A stretch of 64,000 nt of DNA from Hydrogenophaga flava NBRC 102514 (GTDB taxonomy: Bacteria; Pseudomonadota; Gammaproteobacteria; Burkholderiales; Burkholderiaceae_C), in contig NZ_BCTF01000016.1 in NCBI RefSeq assembly GCF_001571145.1, positions 62,001 to 126,000 of the forward strand, read 5' to 3'. Shown here in pieces: positions 1-7,730 of this stretch; the stretch's first letter is position 1; the number at the start of each line of letters is the position of its first letter. The notes beneath the pieces are model-generated. The model saw nothing but the letters and a program-made list of their open reading frames with translations, ran no database searches and was not told the DNA's origin. A program made the translations under genes and the position numbers.

Positions 1-155
1 AGATGCAGTCCGACGCTTTCAAACTGCAGGTTCTGATGGACGGCTACAAGCAGCGAGAAAAAGCCTACGAGATGCAAATGGCTGAAGCTCGCCGGGCCAC
101 CGATACGCGGCCCGCAGTATTGCAATCCCATGTCCATCTCACAGCCCTTGCGTGA
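1..155 (+). CDS. C-terminal fragment of a VirB5-like protein (cut by window edge)
   Basis: Only the last 50 codons are visible, read from base 3 to the TGA at 153-155. The piece is almost a copy of the C-terminal end of the VirB5-like protein encoded at 2984-3709: both carry the string QVLMDGYKQRE followed by a charged helix. At DNA level 33-55 and 3560-3582 are identical over 23 bases. It is therefore the end of a second virB5-type gene, or a remnant left by duplication of the virB5 3' end around the toxin cassette. The final 15 or so residues differ from the downstream copy. Whether the upstream gene is intact cannot be seen. Confidence 0.7.
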   Translation, partial: MQSDAFKLQVLMDGYKQREKAYEMQMAEARRATDTRPAVLQSHVHLTALA

Positions 156-170
156 ACCGAGATCTGTGAA

Positions 171-857
171 ATGAGCATTCGAAACTTCCAATACCCATCG
201 TTCACTGGCCCCAGGCATTGGGCCATGGCGCTCTCCGCGGTGGTCTGCCTGACCCTGTCAGCCTGCACCGCCATCGAGAAAGCCGGCTACGCCAGCGACA
301 TCGACAAGGGGCGCGCCATCCTGCTGCTGCACGTCAAGACGCTGCAGGCGGCCGGTGACCCGTTGGGAGACTATTTCTACGCGCTGGGCAACTCCGATGG
401 CTGGATCAAGGATGTGCAGGGTGACGAGGCCATCACCGAGCTGTTTCGCAAAGCGGCGGCCAAAGGGTCAGTGGACGCGAAGATTTTGCTGGCGCTGCAG
501 AAGGCGGGCAGCGAACCGGTGCCGGGCAAGCTGAACGAGGGAGTGGATCCGCGTGGCAACCTCGTGGCCTGGGAAGCTGGCCTGGCAGAGTTGCTGCCGC
601 TGTTGCAGCAGCAGTGTTATGTGCGGCGGCTGGTAGTGGGCAGTCGCGACCTGGGCACCGATTTGAGGCCCCATGTGACGACCTATGCGGTAGCCGGCAA
701 GATCTGGTTTCACTTTCGAAACGGTTATTACCGCTACAACTCCGACGGGACTCGAACTCTGTTGAAAGACCCGGAACGCGAAAAGCACTGGAACGATTTG
801 CACAAGAGATGCAAAGTGCCCGGCGATATTTGGTTGGACCGGCTGTACAACAAATAA
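171..857 (+). CDS. Putative immunity lipoprotein for the lipase effector
   Basis: This encodes a 228-residue secreted lipoprotein. A hydrophobic stretch ends in the lipobox LSAC (Cys near residue 32), so the mature protein should be lipid-anchored in the periplasm. The mature part is helical at first (an AAAKGSVDAKILLALQ stretch resembles Sel1-type repeats), then richer in aromatic and beta-forming residues. I do not recognise a named family. The gene ends 15 bases before the lipase toxin and shares its direction, the usual layout for an immunity gene that protects the producer and its siblings from a toxin acting in the periplasm. An internal ATG at 225 would give a shorter signal peptide. 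The function is inferred from context only. Confidence 0.6.
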   Translation: MSIRNFQYPSFTGPRHWAMALSAVVCLTLSACTAIEKAGYASDIDKGRAILLLHVKTLQAAGDPLGDYFYALGNSDGWIKDVQGDEAITELFRKAAAKGSVDAKILLALQKAGSEPVPGKLNEGVDPRGNLVAWEAGLAELLPLLQQQCYVRRLVVGSRDLGTDLRPHVTTYAVAGKIWFHFRNGYYRYNSDGTRTLLKDPEREKHWNDLHKRCKVPGDIWLDRLYNK

Positions 858-872
858 CTCAGGAGGAAACGC

Positions 873-2549
873 ATGGGTGATTCACACGATATCCCGCCCG
901 GTCCACCGGAGAACCCCTGGAACCGCCTAGACGCCAAAGTCGGTTTGCACTTGGCTTTCTGGGCCTACCCACACAAGGACGTCAAGGCTGCCGAAGAGAT
1001 TGCCAAATTTCCGCCACCCTGGGAGCATGCCGTGCCCGGTAAACAGCTTCCGCCAGAGTGGTCAGTACCGGTCAAAGACGCTCAGGGCCGTTTGCTGCAA
1101 GAAGGCTGGAACACTCAGCACAACCCCAACGGCAAGCTGGAGAACCAGTTCATGGTCTCCATCAACGACGAAACCCATCAAATCTCCTTCGACTTCAAAG
1201 GCTCCGACGCTTGGAGCAACTGGACAAGCGACCTGGGCAACGCCGGCGCCAGTGAGTTCGCCAAGATCGAGGCCAAGGCGCAGGCGGCTTTCGACGCTCT
1301 GCGGAACGACGAGCGCTACAAAAACTACCACTTCTCCGCCACCGGCCACAGCCTGGGCGGCGGCATGGCGCAGAGCTTTGCCCTGAAGAACAACATCGAC
1401 GCGGCGGTCTACAACAGCCTGCCGATCGCGCGCGACACCCGCAACGGCAGCTATTTCAAGGACGTCGGCGGTTACGAGGCGGCCATCGCGCGCTACCAGG
1501 CCTCGGGCCGTGTGGTGCACGATGTGCGCACGCCCAACGACATCGCCACCTACACCTACGACGGTGTGATGGGCAATCACTACCTGAGCGAGCGCACCGG
1601 CCAGCCGCACACGGTGCTCCCCGGACCCGTCATTCCCGACCTGCTCAAGACCGCGCTGCTGGCCAGCAAGGCCGGCACGCTGCCAGTGACTGCGCTGATG
1701 GGCAAGGACCACACCATGGGCGCCCTGGTCAATGGTCAGCACGGCCTGAGCGTTGGCCCCGACGGGCGGTACCGCATCCCCGAGGGCCAGCGCGACTTTT
1801 CGGAGATTCCCGCGCAGGCCCGGGCCCGCTTTGCCCTATTGAGCACCTCGCCGGTGACCAAAGTCGGCCAGATGGCCAGCGCCGATGAAAGCGCACCCTG
1901 GAACCGCTACGAGATTCAGCGCGAAGACGGCAGCCGCCAGTGGCTCAGCAGCAATACCCAGACCGGCGAGGTCGAGATCGAGCACTACGGCGCCGACGGC
2001 CGGCGCAGCCGCATCGAGCTCAACCCGAGGCGCGGCAAGGACGCGGTGTTCACCGAGCTGGACGCCCAGGGCCAGCCGGTGCGCCGCGAGACGGTGTCGA
2101 TGCGCGAGCCCGAAGCGCAGCACACGCACCTGGCCGGAGCGGGAGAGAAGCGTGAAGCGCTGCAGCCCAGCCCGCAGCAAAGGGTGCACGCCGAGCGATT
2201 CGTGGAGCAGCTCGGCCCTCGCCTGAAACAGTTGGGGATGAATGACCTCCAGATCCGGACGCTGACGGCTGCCGCCGTTACAGAAAGTAGCCGTTTTGGG
2301 GGGCAAGGCGAGGCCGGGCGGTTCTTGTTGAGCAGAGACGATAGTACCATCGCGCTACAACAAAACTTCCCGCCCCTGCGGGAATTCAGCGTGGCCGAGG
2401 CATTGGCCCGCAGTCCGGCGGAGCACTGGAGGGAGGCAGTGGCTCTGAACCGCGACACACCGGCAGAAGCACGTCTCGACCTGGGCGGCCACGGGGTGGC
2501 CATCCAGGGCCAAGGTCAGCCTTCGCGCGAGGCGCAGGCGGTAGCCTGA
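873..2549 (+). CDS. Predicted T4SS antibacterial effector, class 3 lipase-like
   Basis: The product has 558 residues and no signal peptide. The start is fixed by the strong ribosome site AGGAGGAAAC. Residues 1 to about 330 look like a class 3 lipase/phospholipase: the nucleophile elbow GHSLGG has Ser160, and plausible partners are Asp223 (in TPNDIATY) and His280 (in KDHTMG). A beta-rich linker follows (about 345-425). Residues 435-527 form a module shared with the toxin at 13910-14902, and the tail is rich in Gln. A lipoprotein precedes it and T4SS structural genes follow. The likely role is hydrolysis of target-cell phospholipids after delivery through VirD4. Lipase assignment is good; the delivery route is inference from context and the shared module. 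Confidence 0.75.
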   Translation: MGDSHDIPPGPPENPWNRLDAKVGLHLAFWAYPHKDVKAAEEIAKFPPPWEHAVPGKQLPPEWSVPVKDAQGRLLQEGWNTQHNPNGKLENQFMVSINDETHQISFDFKGSDAWSNWTSDLGNAGASEFAKIEAKAQAAFDALRNDERYKNYHFSATGHSLGGGMAQSFALKNNIDAAVYNSLPIARDTRNGSYFKDVGGYEAAIARYQASGRVVHDVRTPNDIATYTYDGVMGNHYLSERTGQPHTVLPGPVIPDLLKTALLASKAGTLPVTALMGKDHTMGALVNGQHGLSVGPDGRYRIPEGQRDFSEIPAQARARFALLSTSPVTKVGQMASADESAPWNRYEIQREDGSRQWLSSNTQTGEVEIEHYGADGRRSRIELNPRRGKDAVFTELDAQGQPVRRETVSMREPEAQHTHLAGAGEKREALQPSPQQRVHAERFVEQLGPRLKQLGMNDLQIRTLTAAAVTESSRFGGQGEAGRFLLSRDDSTIALQQNFPPLREFSVAEALARSPAEHWREAVALNRDTPAEARLDLGGHGVAIQGQGQPSREAQAVA

Positions 2550-2601
2550 GCGGCGCTTGCTCATTTAGACAGCAACAACGTTTACTCAAGGAGTGGATTC
2601 C

Positions 2602-2976
2602 ATGATCGGTCAATGCAAGGTGGGTTTTGGCGCGCAGATGGCCCGGCGCGCGGTGTTGCGGTTGGGAGCGGGTGGTGTGTTGGCGGCGGGCCTGGCGGCT
2701 TGTGGCGGCGGCGGAGGCGGCGACAGCACTGCCGAGAGGCAGCAGGCGCTCAGGGATGCGTTTGCGAAATTGCGGGATGGCATGGTCTGGACGGATGTTG
2801 AGGCGCTGGTGGGGTTTCCCGCAAACGACAACAGAACTGATATCTCGTTGACTTGGCAGATAGGGTCTGTATGGATGAATGTCGTATTTGTTTCGACCGG
2901 TGGCAAAATTATTTCAGCCGCTGCATTGAAAGAGACGGCAAATGATGTCGGGCAATACAAATCTTTTAATGTCTAG
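2602..2976 (+). CDS. Small lipoprotein with SmpA/BamE-like fold, unknown role
   Basis: This encodes about 124 residues with the signal RRAVLRLGAGGVLAAGLAAC; the Cys starts the mature lipoprotein and is followed by a Gly run. The mature part (FAKLRDGMVWTDVEALVGFP, then short beta strands) resembles the small helix-beta fold of SmpA/OmlA/BamE-type lipoproteins. The AAGGAG site at 2588-2593 favours the ATG at 2602 over the in-frame GTG at 2593. The second half becomes AT-rich, unlike its neighbours. It could be a second immunity factor for the lipase just upstream, or an accessory lipoprotein of the secretion machine. The function is unknown. Confidence 0.55.
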   Translation: MIGQCKVGFGAQMARRAVLRLGAGGVLAAGLAACGGGGGGDSTAERQQALRDAFAKLRDGMVWTDVEALVGFPANDNRTDISLTWQIGSVWMNVVFVSTGGKIISAAALKETANDVGQYKSFNV

Positions 2977-2983
2977 TATTGCC

Positions 2984-3709
2984 ATGAGTAAATATTTTCT
3001 AGTGAGTTTTTTATTCTTTTCTACGCTTCAACCTGTATGTGCGCAATGGGCGGTTTACGATGATGAGGTAAAAAAACAGCTTGTACTCGTGAATAAAATA
3101 GGAAAAATGCAAGGACTTGGGTCCGACAAATCTTATGATCACTACGAAAGCGAGCGGGGGGATCGAGGTGACATTCGAATGGGCAGTGGTGACAATCTGG
3201 CAATTCTTAAGGGTCTTGAGACAAGATTTGAGAGGCAAGACCAGCTTCCAGAGCTGACACAGCAGGAAATGGCAAAATATGTTGGCTCGGAGGCTGACTG
3301 CGGACAAGAAAAAGTGAGTCCGAAGCATTTTGAGGCTTGTATGGGGCTCCGAAATCTACGGATACAAACCATCGTGCAAAGTCAAGCCATGCTGAAAAAT
3401 TTGGCCAAGCGGCGGGAGCAAATCGTTTCACTGATTAAGAAGTCTCGGGAATTGCCAGAAACCGAGGATAGGGCCTCCCTAGGCCAACTCCAGCGCGCCA
3501 CCTTCGAAATCCATGGCCAACAGGCCCTGATGCAGGCCGACGCTTTGCAAATTCAGGTGCTGATGGACGGCTACAAGCAGCGCGAGGCGGTCTACATGAC
3601 GCAGCAGGCCGAGGCGCGCAAGGCCATGTTGTCCCAGGCGCAGGCCGCCAAGAACCCGCGGCCCCCGCAGTTCATTCCCCTGCTCCGGGCGAACCCGAGC
3701 AACAACTGA
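2984..3709 (+). CDS. virB5: VirB5-like T4SS protein
   Basis: The chosen start gives 241 residues with a clear signal peptide (MSKYFLVSFLFFSTLQPVCA, cleavage before QWAVYDD). The mature part is mostly helical and charged, as in VirB5/TrbJ minor pilus proteins, and it sits directly before virB6 as virB5 does in many T4SS loci. The upstream ATG at 2942 is an alternative but overlaps the previous gene. The 5' two thirds are strikingly AT-rich for this window (18 of 60 bases are G or C at 2941-3000), while the 3' end from about 3480 is GC-rich and duplicates the sequence at 3-155. This suggests a mosaic gene. The family call rests mainly on position, signal peptide and helical composition. Confidence 0.65.
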   Translation: MSKYFLVSFLFFSTLQPVCAQWAVYDDEVKKQLVLVNKIGKMQGLGSDKSYDHYESERGDRGDIRMGSGDNLAILKGLETRFERQDQLPELTQQEMAKYVGSEADCGQEKVSPKHFEACMGLRNLRIQTIVQSQAMLKNLAKRREQIVSLIKKSRELPETEDRASLGQLQRATFEIHGQQALMQADALQIQVLMDGYKQREAVYMTQQAEARKAMLSQAQAAKNPRPPQFIPLLRANPSNN

Positions 3710-3727
3710 CGAACGACAGGCGCATCG

Positions 3728-5476
3728 ATGTTTGACCTGCTCGCCGCCAAGCCCAACTGCACCCCGCTGCAAGTGGCCGACTTCCTCGGACAGATGACGT
3801 CGGTGGGCGGATTTGCGGATGCCTTGGGCTCCTCCGGGGTGATGCCCCAGCGCTATCTCAATGCGCTGTCCGACGCCTCGTTCTACTGCAACCTGCGCAA
3901 CTACATCCTCTACGACAGCATCGTGGACAAGTGGATGTTTTTCGTGGTGAACAACCTCTCACGCGTGGTCCTAGCGATGGCGTCGGCGTTTGTCACGATC
4001 TGGGTCATCCTGGCCGGTCTGAAGCTGATGTCAGGCGCCAACCGTGAACCTGTGCTGGAGCTGTTGTACCGGGGCGCGAAGATCGTTCTGGTGCTCTCGC
4101 TTCTGACCGCGATGCTGGGCAACACCGACACGATCATCCACACAGTGCTGGGGCTTCAGAACTCGATCACCACCATCATCACCGGTTCCGATCTGGGGGT
4201 GGACCGGCTGATCGACATGAACATCGCGATATCGCAGGTCATGAACATGGTGGTGGAGGACGTGACCAACACCACCATCGACCAGGCCAACAAGTCGGGG
4301 TCCATGTCGATCTTTGCGGGCTTGCTGGGTCAGTCTGGCCCGGCCATCCTCACGTCCATCCTGGCGCTGCTGTCCCAGATCGCGATTGTGTTTGCGCTGA
4401 TGCTGGCGCCCCTGTTCATCTTCTTCCTGCTGTTCAAGCAGACGACCAACCTATTCTGGAGCTGGTCGAAGTTTTTGCTGGGCACGTTCATCTCCCTGTG
4501 CTTTCTGGCGATCGTCTCGACCATCGCCATGTCGGCCAGCGTGAGCTACGGGCTGACCATCATGGTGTCCTTCGTGCTCAATGCGGTGGCCGACGCCGGG
4601 GACGCGCTCGATGCCACGCCGGTCCAGATCGGGCTGGGGGTGGTGGCCGAAGTCCTGATCGGCTTGCTGACCAATGGCGGCGACCGCGTGGACATGTCGG
4701 GGGCGACGATGCGCCTCGGCATGATGGGTGCGCTGTTTGCCACGCTGATCGTGGCGGTGCCGCCGCTGATCATGCAGATGTTCAACGCCTCGCTGGGCTA
4801 CGCGTCGAACGTGATGGGGTCCATGGGCATCATCCGGCCCATGGGGCAGCCTGTGGGGGGGGGCGGTGCTGCATCCCCTGGTGCCAGTCAACAGGCACTT
4901 CCTGCGAACGGGTATCAGCCAGTGGGGTACGACCGGTCTGGGCCGGCGGGAGCCTCGCCGATGTCGAACAACCAGCTGATGATCAACCGCGCCAACAGCT
5001 TGGGAACGGGAGGAGCGGACGCTTCATTGGCCCCCTCCGGTGCTCCGCATCGCACGGGTTCATTGGGTTTGAACGCTCAGGGCAATCCGGTGTTCGCGCA
5101 GGCGAGGTCCCAGCAGATGAGCGACGAGTTCAGGAGCGGGAGCCTCACGCCATTGCACGAGAGGTACGCCGGCAGTCCCGAAAGCGCTGTGCTTGCAGGC
5201 CCGAACGTTGACGGTTTCTACAGCAATGGCACGAATGTGTCGGACGCCACGATCAAGCACTACGAGCAGCAAGGCATTCCGTTGGGCAGCGGCGGTTTGC
5301 TGGGCGTCGATGGCGGCTCGGTCGGTGGGTCGCGGGCGCTCGCCCAAGCCCCGGCGGGGGCGCCAGCACCCGGCGTTGCGGCTCCAGAACGGGTGGCTAC
5401 GGCGCCGGCCGTGTCTGACACGCCGATGCATGCCATGCCACGGGGTCAGATGGGCGCAGCCAACCGGATCACCTGA
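3728..5476 (+). CDS. virB6: VirB6-type inner-membrane T4SS channel protein
   Basis: The 582-residue product has a hydrophobic core of several transmembrane segments (about residues 70-110, 115-140, 195-290 and 335-365), the pattern of VirB6/TrbL proteins that form the inner-membrane part of the substrate channel. A Gly/Ala/Pro/Ser-rich hydrophilic tail of roughly 200 residues follows; extended tails occur in the VirB6 family. Start ATG 3728 follows a GACAGG ribosome site 19 bases after virB5. At the junction of core and tail a run of nine G bases (4855-4863) encodes part of a Gly tract; slippage there would remove the tail but keep the membrane core. Confidence 0.88.
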   Translation: MFDLLAAKPNCTPLQVADFLGQMTSVGGFADALGSSGVMPQRYLNALSDASFYCNLRNYILYDSIVDKWMFFVVNNLSRVVLAMASAFVTIWVILAGLKLMSGANREPVLELLYRGAKIVLVLSLLTAMLGNTDTIIHTVLGLQNSITTIITGSDLGVDRLIDMNIAISQVMNMVVEDVTNTTIDQANKSGSMSIFAGLLGQSGPAILTSILALLSQIAIVFALMLAPLFIFFLLFKQTTNLFWSWSKFLLGTFISLCFLAIVSTIAMSASVSYGLTIMVSFVLNAVADAGDALDATPVQIGLGVVAEVLIGLLTNGGDRVDMSGATMRLGMMGALFATLIVAVPPLIMQMFNASLGYASNVMGSMGIIRPMGQPVGGGGAASPGASQQALPANGYQPVGYDRSGPAGASPMSNNQLMINRANSLGTGGADASLAPSGAPHRTGSLGLNAQGNPVFAQARSQQMSDEFRSGSLTPLHERYAGSPESAVLAGPNVDGFYSNGTNVSDATIKHYEQQGIPLGSGGLLGVDGGSVGGSRALAQAPAGAPAPGVAAPERVATAPAVSDTPMHAMPRGQMGAANRIT

Positions 5477-5509
5477 GTGCGCTCGACGAGTTTTCTGGGG
5501 TATTTCAAG

Positions 5510-5959
5510 ATGAATCAGGGTAGCCATCAAATGTCACAACCGTTTTCAAGCTTCGTTTCGTCCACCTGGCGCCCAGCGCTGCTACTGGGCGCCGCCCTGC
5601 TGCTGCAGGCCTGCGCCGCGCCAAAGGCGGTCGACATCGCCGACAACTGGAAGCCGGTGAACACGCTGGCGGCCAAGCCGCAGGAGATTCCGCTCAAGGA
5701 GGAGGCCGAACTGCCCCGGTTCCAGATGTTGCCCACCGACGCGACGTTGCGGCACATGCTGGAGCGCTGGGCCCGGGAAAACGGCGGCACGCTGGACTGG
5801 CAGTACCCCAGCGACCTGACGCTGGTCAGCGGGCTGGAGTCGGTCAAGGACAACAACCTGCAGCGCGCGCTGAACTCGGTGCGGCGCTCTTACGCGGCGC
5901 AGAAGCTGCGCATCCAGGTCTCGGCCAGCAGGGCGATGCTGGTGACGCGGATGCCCTGA
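5510..5959 (+). CDS. virB7: VirB7-type lipoprotein with C-terminal N0-like domain
   Basis: This encodes about 149 residues (142 if the ATG at 5531 is used). The signal ends in LLLQAC, so Cys is lipidated and anchors the protein in the outer membrane. Classical VirB7 proteins are only about 50 residues; this one carries an extra domain from about residue 65 (LPTDATLRHMLERWARENGG to the end) that resembles the TcpQ/N0 fold of secretins. A VirB7 with an N0 domain is a known hallmark of the Xanthomonas-type bacteria-killing T4SS, where it forms an outer ring around the core complex. It sits between virB6 and virB8, and its partners should be VirB9 and VirB10. Confidence 0.82.
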   Translation: MNQGSHQMSQPFSSFVSSTWRPALLLGAALLLQACAAPKAVDIADNWKPVNTLAAKPQEIPLKEEAELPRFQMLPTDATLRHMLERWARENGGTLDWQYPSDLTLVSGLESVKDNNLQRALNSVRRSYAAQKLRIQVSASRAMLVTRMP

Positions 5960-6007
5960 CAGCGGCGTCCACACAACCAAATATTCAACACAGGCTTCAA
6001 GGCGGTT

Positions 6008-6916
6008 ATGGCATTGTTCAAACGCGAACTGTCGGAGGGTTCGCAAGAGATTCTGAAAAAGTCAATGGACTTCGAGTCCAACGTCATCTCAATGGTCAAG
6101 CGCAGCGAGCGCCGGGCCTGGACGGTGGCGCTGGGGGCGATGGCCCTGACACTGCTGATGGGCGGAGCGATCGCCTACATGTTGCCCCTCAAGGAGAAGG
6201 TGCCCTATCTGGTCACCGTTGACCTCAAGCGCAGCACCAGCACGATCTCCCCGCTGCGCGACAACATCGCTGCAACCGGCATCTACGCCAGCGAGGCGCT
6301 CAACCGCAGCCACGTGGCGCGCTTCGTGCAGGCGCGCGAGGGCTACGACTACGACACGATCAACGAGTACGACTGGGAGTACGTCGCGTCGATGTCCAAC
6401 GACCCGGTGAAGAACCTGTTCGTCAAGCAGTTCGACGGCACCAACAACAGCCCCGAGAAGAAATGGGGCCGCAACACCGCGATCCGCGTGCAGGTCACCA
6501 GCGTCATCCTCAACGGTCTCGATGAGGAGCGCGGTGCAATTCCCACGGGAGCCACGGTGCGGTTCGAGAAGTGGAAGTTCGACAAGGGCACGGGCAAGAG
6601 CGAGTTCCTCAGCAGCCACGTCGCGACCATGAGCTTCGAATACAAGGCACACCTGAAGATGAGCGACAAGCTGCGCCTGCGCAATCCGCTGGGTTTCCAG
6701 GTGACGGCGTTCCGCGTCGACGATGAGATCAACAAGCCGGTCTTCAAGGCACCCACCCAGGACCCGGGCGTGCCTCTTCTCAACGAAGAGGAGGGTGTGA
6801 TGCACCGCGGCGCAGGAGCGCCAGCCGCTTCCGATCAGGGGCCAGCGGCAGCCGCAACAGCGGCGCCTGCGCCCAGCCTGCCAGGCGCGCCGGCCACGCC
6901 CGCGCAGGGACAGTGA
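6008..6916 (+). CDS. virB8: VirB8 inner-membrane T4SS assembly protein
   Basis: The 302-residue product has a bitopic layout: a short cytoplasmic N-terminus with a charged stretch ending SERRAWT, one transmembrane helix (about 38-58, ALGAMALTLLMGGAIAYM), then a periplasmic NTF2-like domain with YDYDTINEYDWEYVA near residues 113-127. The last 50 residues form an Ala/Pro-rich tail longer than in Agrobacterium VirB8. VirB8 links the inner-membrane complex to the VirB7-9-10 core. Its place between virB7 and virB9 agrees with this. Confidence 0.92.
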   Translation: MALFKRELSEGSQEILKKSMDFESNVISMVKRSERRAWTVALGAMALTLLMGGAIAYMLPLKEKVPYLVTVDLKRSTSTISPLRDNIAATGIYASEALNRSHVARFVQAREGYDYDTINEYDWEYVASMSNDPVKNLFVKQFDGTNNSPEKKWGRNTAIRVQVTSVILNGLDEERGAIPTGATVRFEKWKFDKGTGKSEFLSSHVATMSFEYKAHLKMSDKLRLRNPLGFQVTAFRVDDEINKPVFKAPTQDPGVPLLNEEEGVMHRGAGAPAASDQGPAAAATAAPAPSLPGAPATPAQGQ

Positions 6917-6965
6917 TTCGAACGACACCAACGATCAGTGGCTTCGGCCGAAGGGAAGAAGGAAG

Positions 6966-7730
6966 ATGACGAAACAACAGAACAGGCTCAAGGCGTGGTG
7001 CATGAGAACCACCGCGCTGCTGGGTGCGGCGCTGCTCTGGCAGGGCCCGGCCATGGCGCAGGAGGTGCGCGAGGTGCCGTACCAGCGTGACCAGGTGGTG
7101 CGCGTGAACACCGGCCTGGGCATCGCGACCCAGATCGAGATCAGCTCGCAGGAGCAGGTCAAGGACTTCGGCACCGGCTTCAGCGACGGCTGGGAGCTGG
7201 TGCGGCGCGACAACGTGTTCTACATCCGCCCGAAGAACGTGGATGTCGACACCAACATGTACATCCGCACCAACATGCGTTCGTATCTGCTGGACCTGCG
7301 GGTGTCGGCCACCAAGTGGAAGACGCTGGAAGAGGCGAAGAACGCCGGTGTGTTCTACAAGATCCGGTTCGTGTACGGCAACGACGAGCCGGACAAGGCC
7401 AGCCCGCTCGCCGCGACCAACGCGGTGCTGTCCCCGACGGTGACGGCGCTGAACTCGCAGAGCAACTACCACCTGAACTACGACTTCTCGACCGTTAGCG
7501 ATGCCTCGACCATCGTGCCGACGCGCGTGTACGACAACGGGCAGTTCACCTACATCCATCTGCCACCCATGGCCAACTTCCCGGCCATCTTCGGACGCAA
7601 CGAGCGCAGCGGAGAAGAGTTCCTGGTGAACACCAAGAGCGAAAAGAACGTGATGGTGGTGTTGGGCGTCTATCCGTTTCTGGTGATGCGGCTGGGCAAT
7701 GACGTGGTCGGACTCAGGAGGAACCAATGA
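6966..7730 (+). CDS. virB9: VirB9 outer-membrane core component
   Basis: This encodes 254 residues with a signal peptide ending at PAMAQ. The body shows VirB9/TrbG/CagX features: an N-terminal beta domain (VREVPYQRDQVVRVNTGLG) and a C-terminal domain with NYDFST, TRVYDNGQFTYIHLP and ERSGEEFLVNTK, which binds VirB7 and VirB10 in known core complexes. GAAGAAGGAAG precedes the start. The stop overlaps the virB10 start by four bases (ATGA), so translation is probably coupled. Confidence 0.95.
   Translation: MTKQQNRLKAWCMRTTALLGAALLWQGPAMAQEVREVPYQRDQVVRVNTGLGIATQIEISSQEQVKDFGTGFSDGWELVRRDNVFYIRPKNVDVDTNMYIRTNMRSYLLDLRVSATKWKTLEEAKNAGVFYKIRFVYGNDEPDKASPLAATNAVLSPTVTALNSQSNYHLNYDFSTVSDASTIVPTRVYDNGQFTYIHLPPMANFPAIFGRNERSGEEFLVNTKSEKNVMVVLGVYPFLVMRLGNDVVGLRRNQ

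Noticed and set aside
873..2549. Type VI secretion lipase effector
   Set aside because: No vgrG, PAAR, hcp or tss gene nearby; T4SS structural genes and the shared C-terminal module point to VirD4 delivery.
2984..3709. Reading the virB5-like protein as TrbJ of a conjugation system
   Set aside because: Neighbours are VirB-type with an N0-bearing VirB7, and no relaxase or other tra/trb gene is present.
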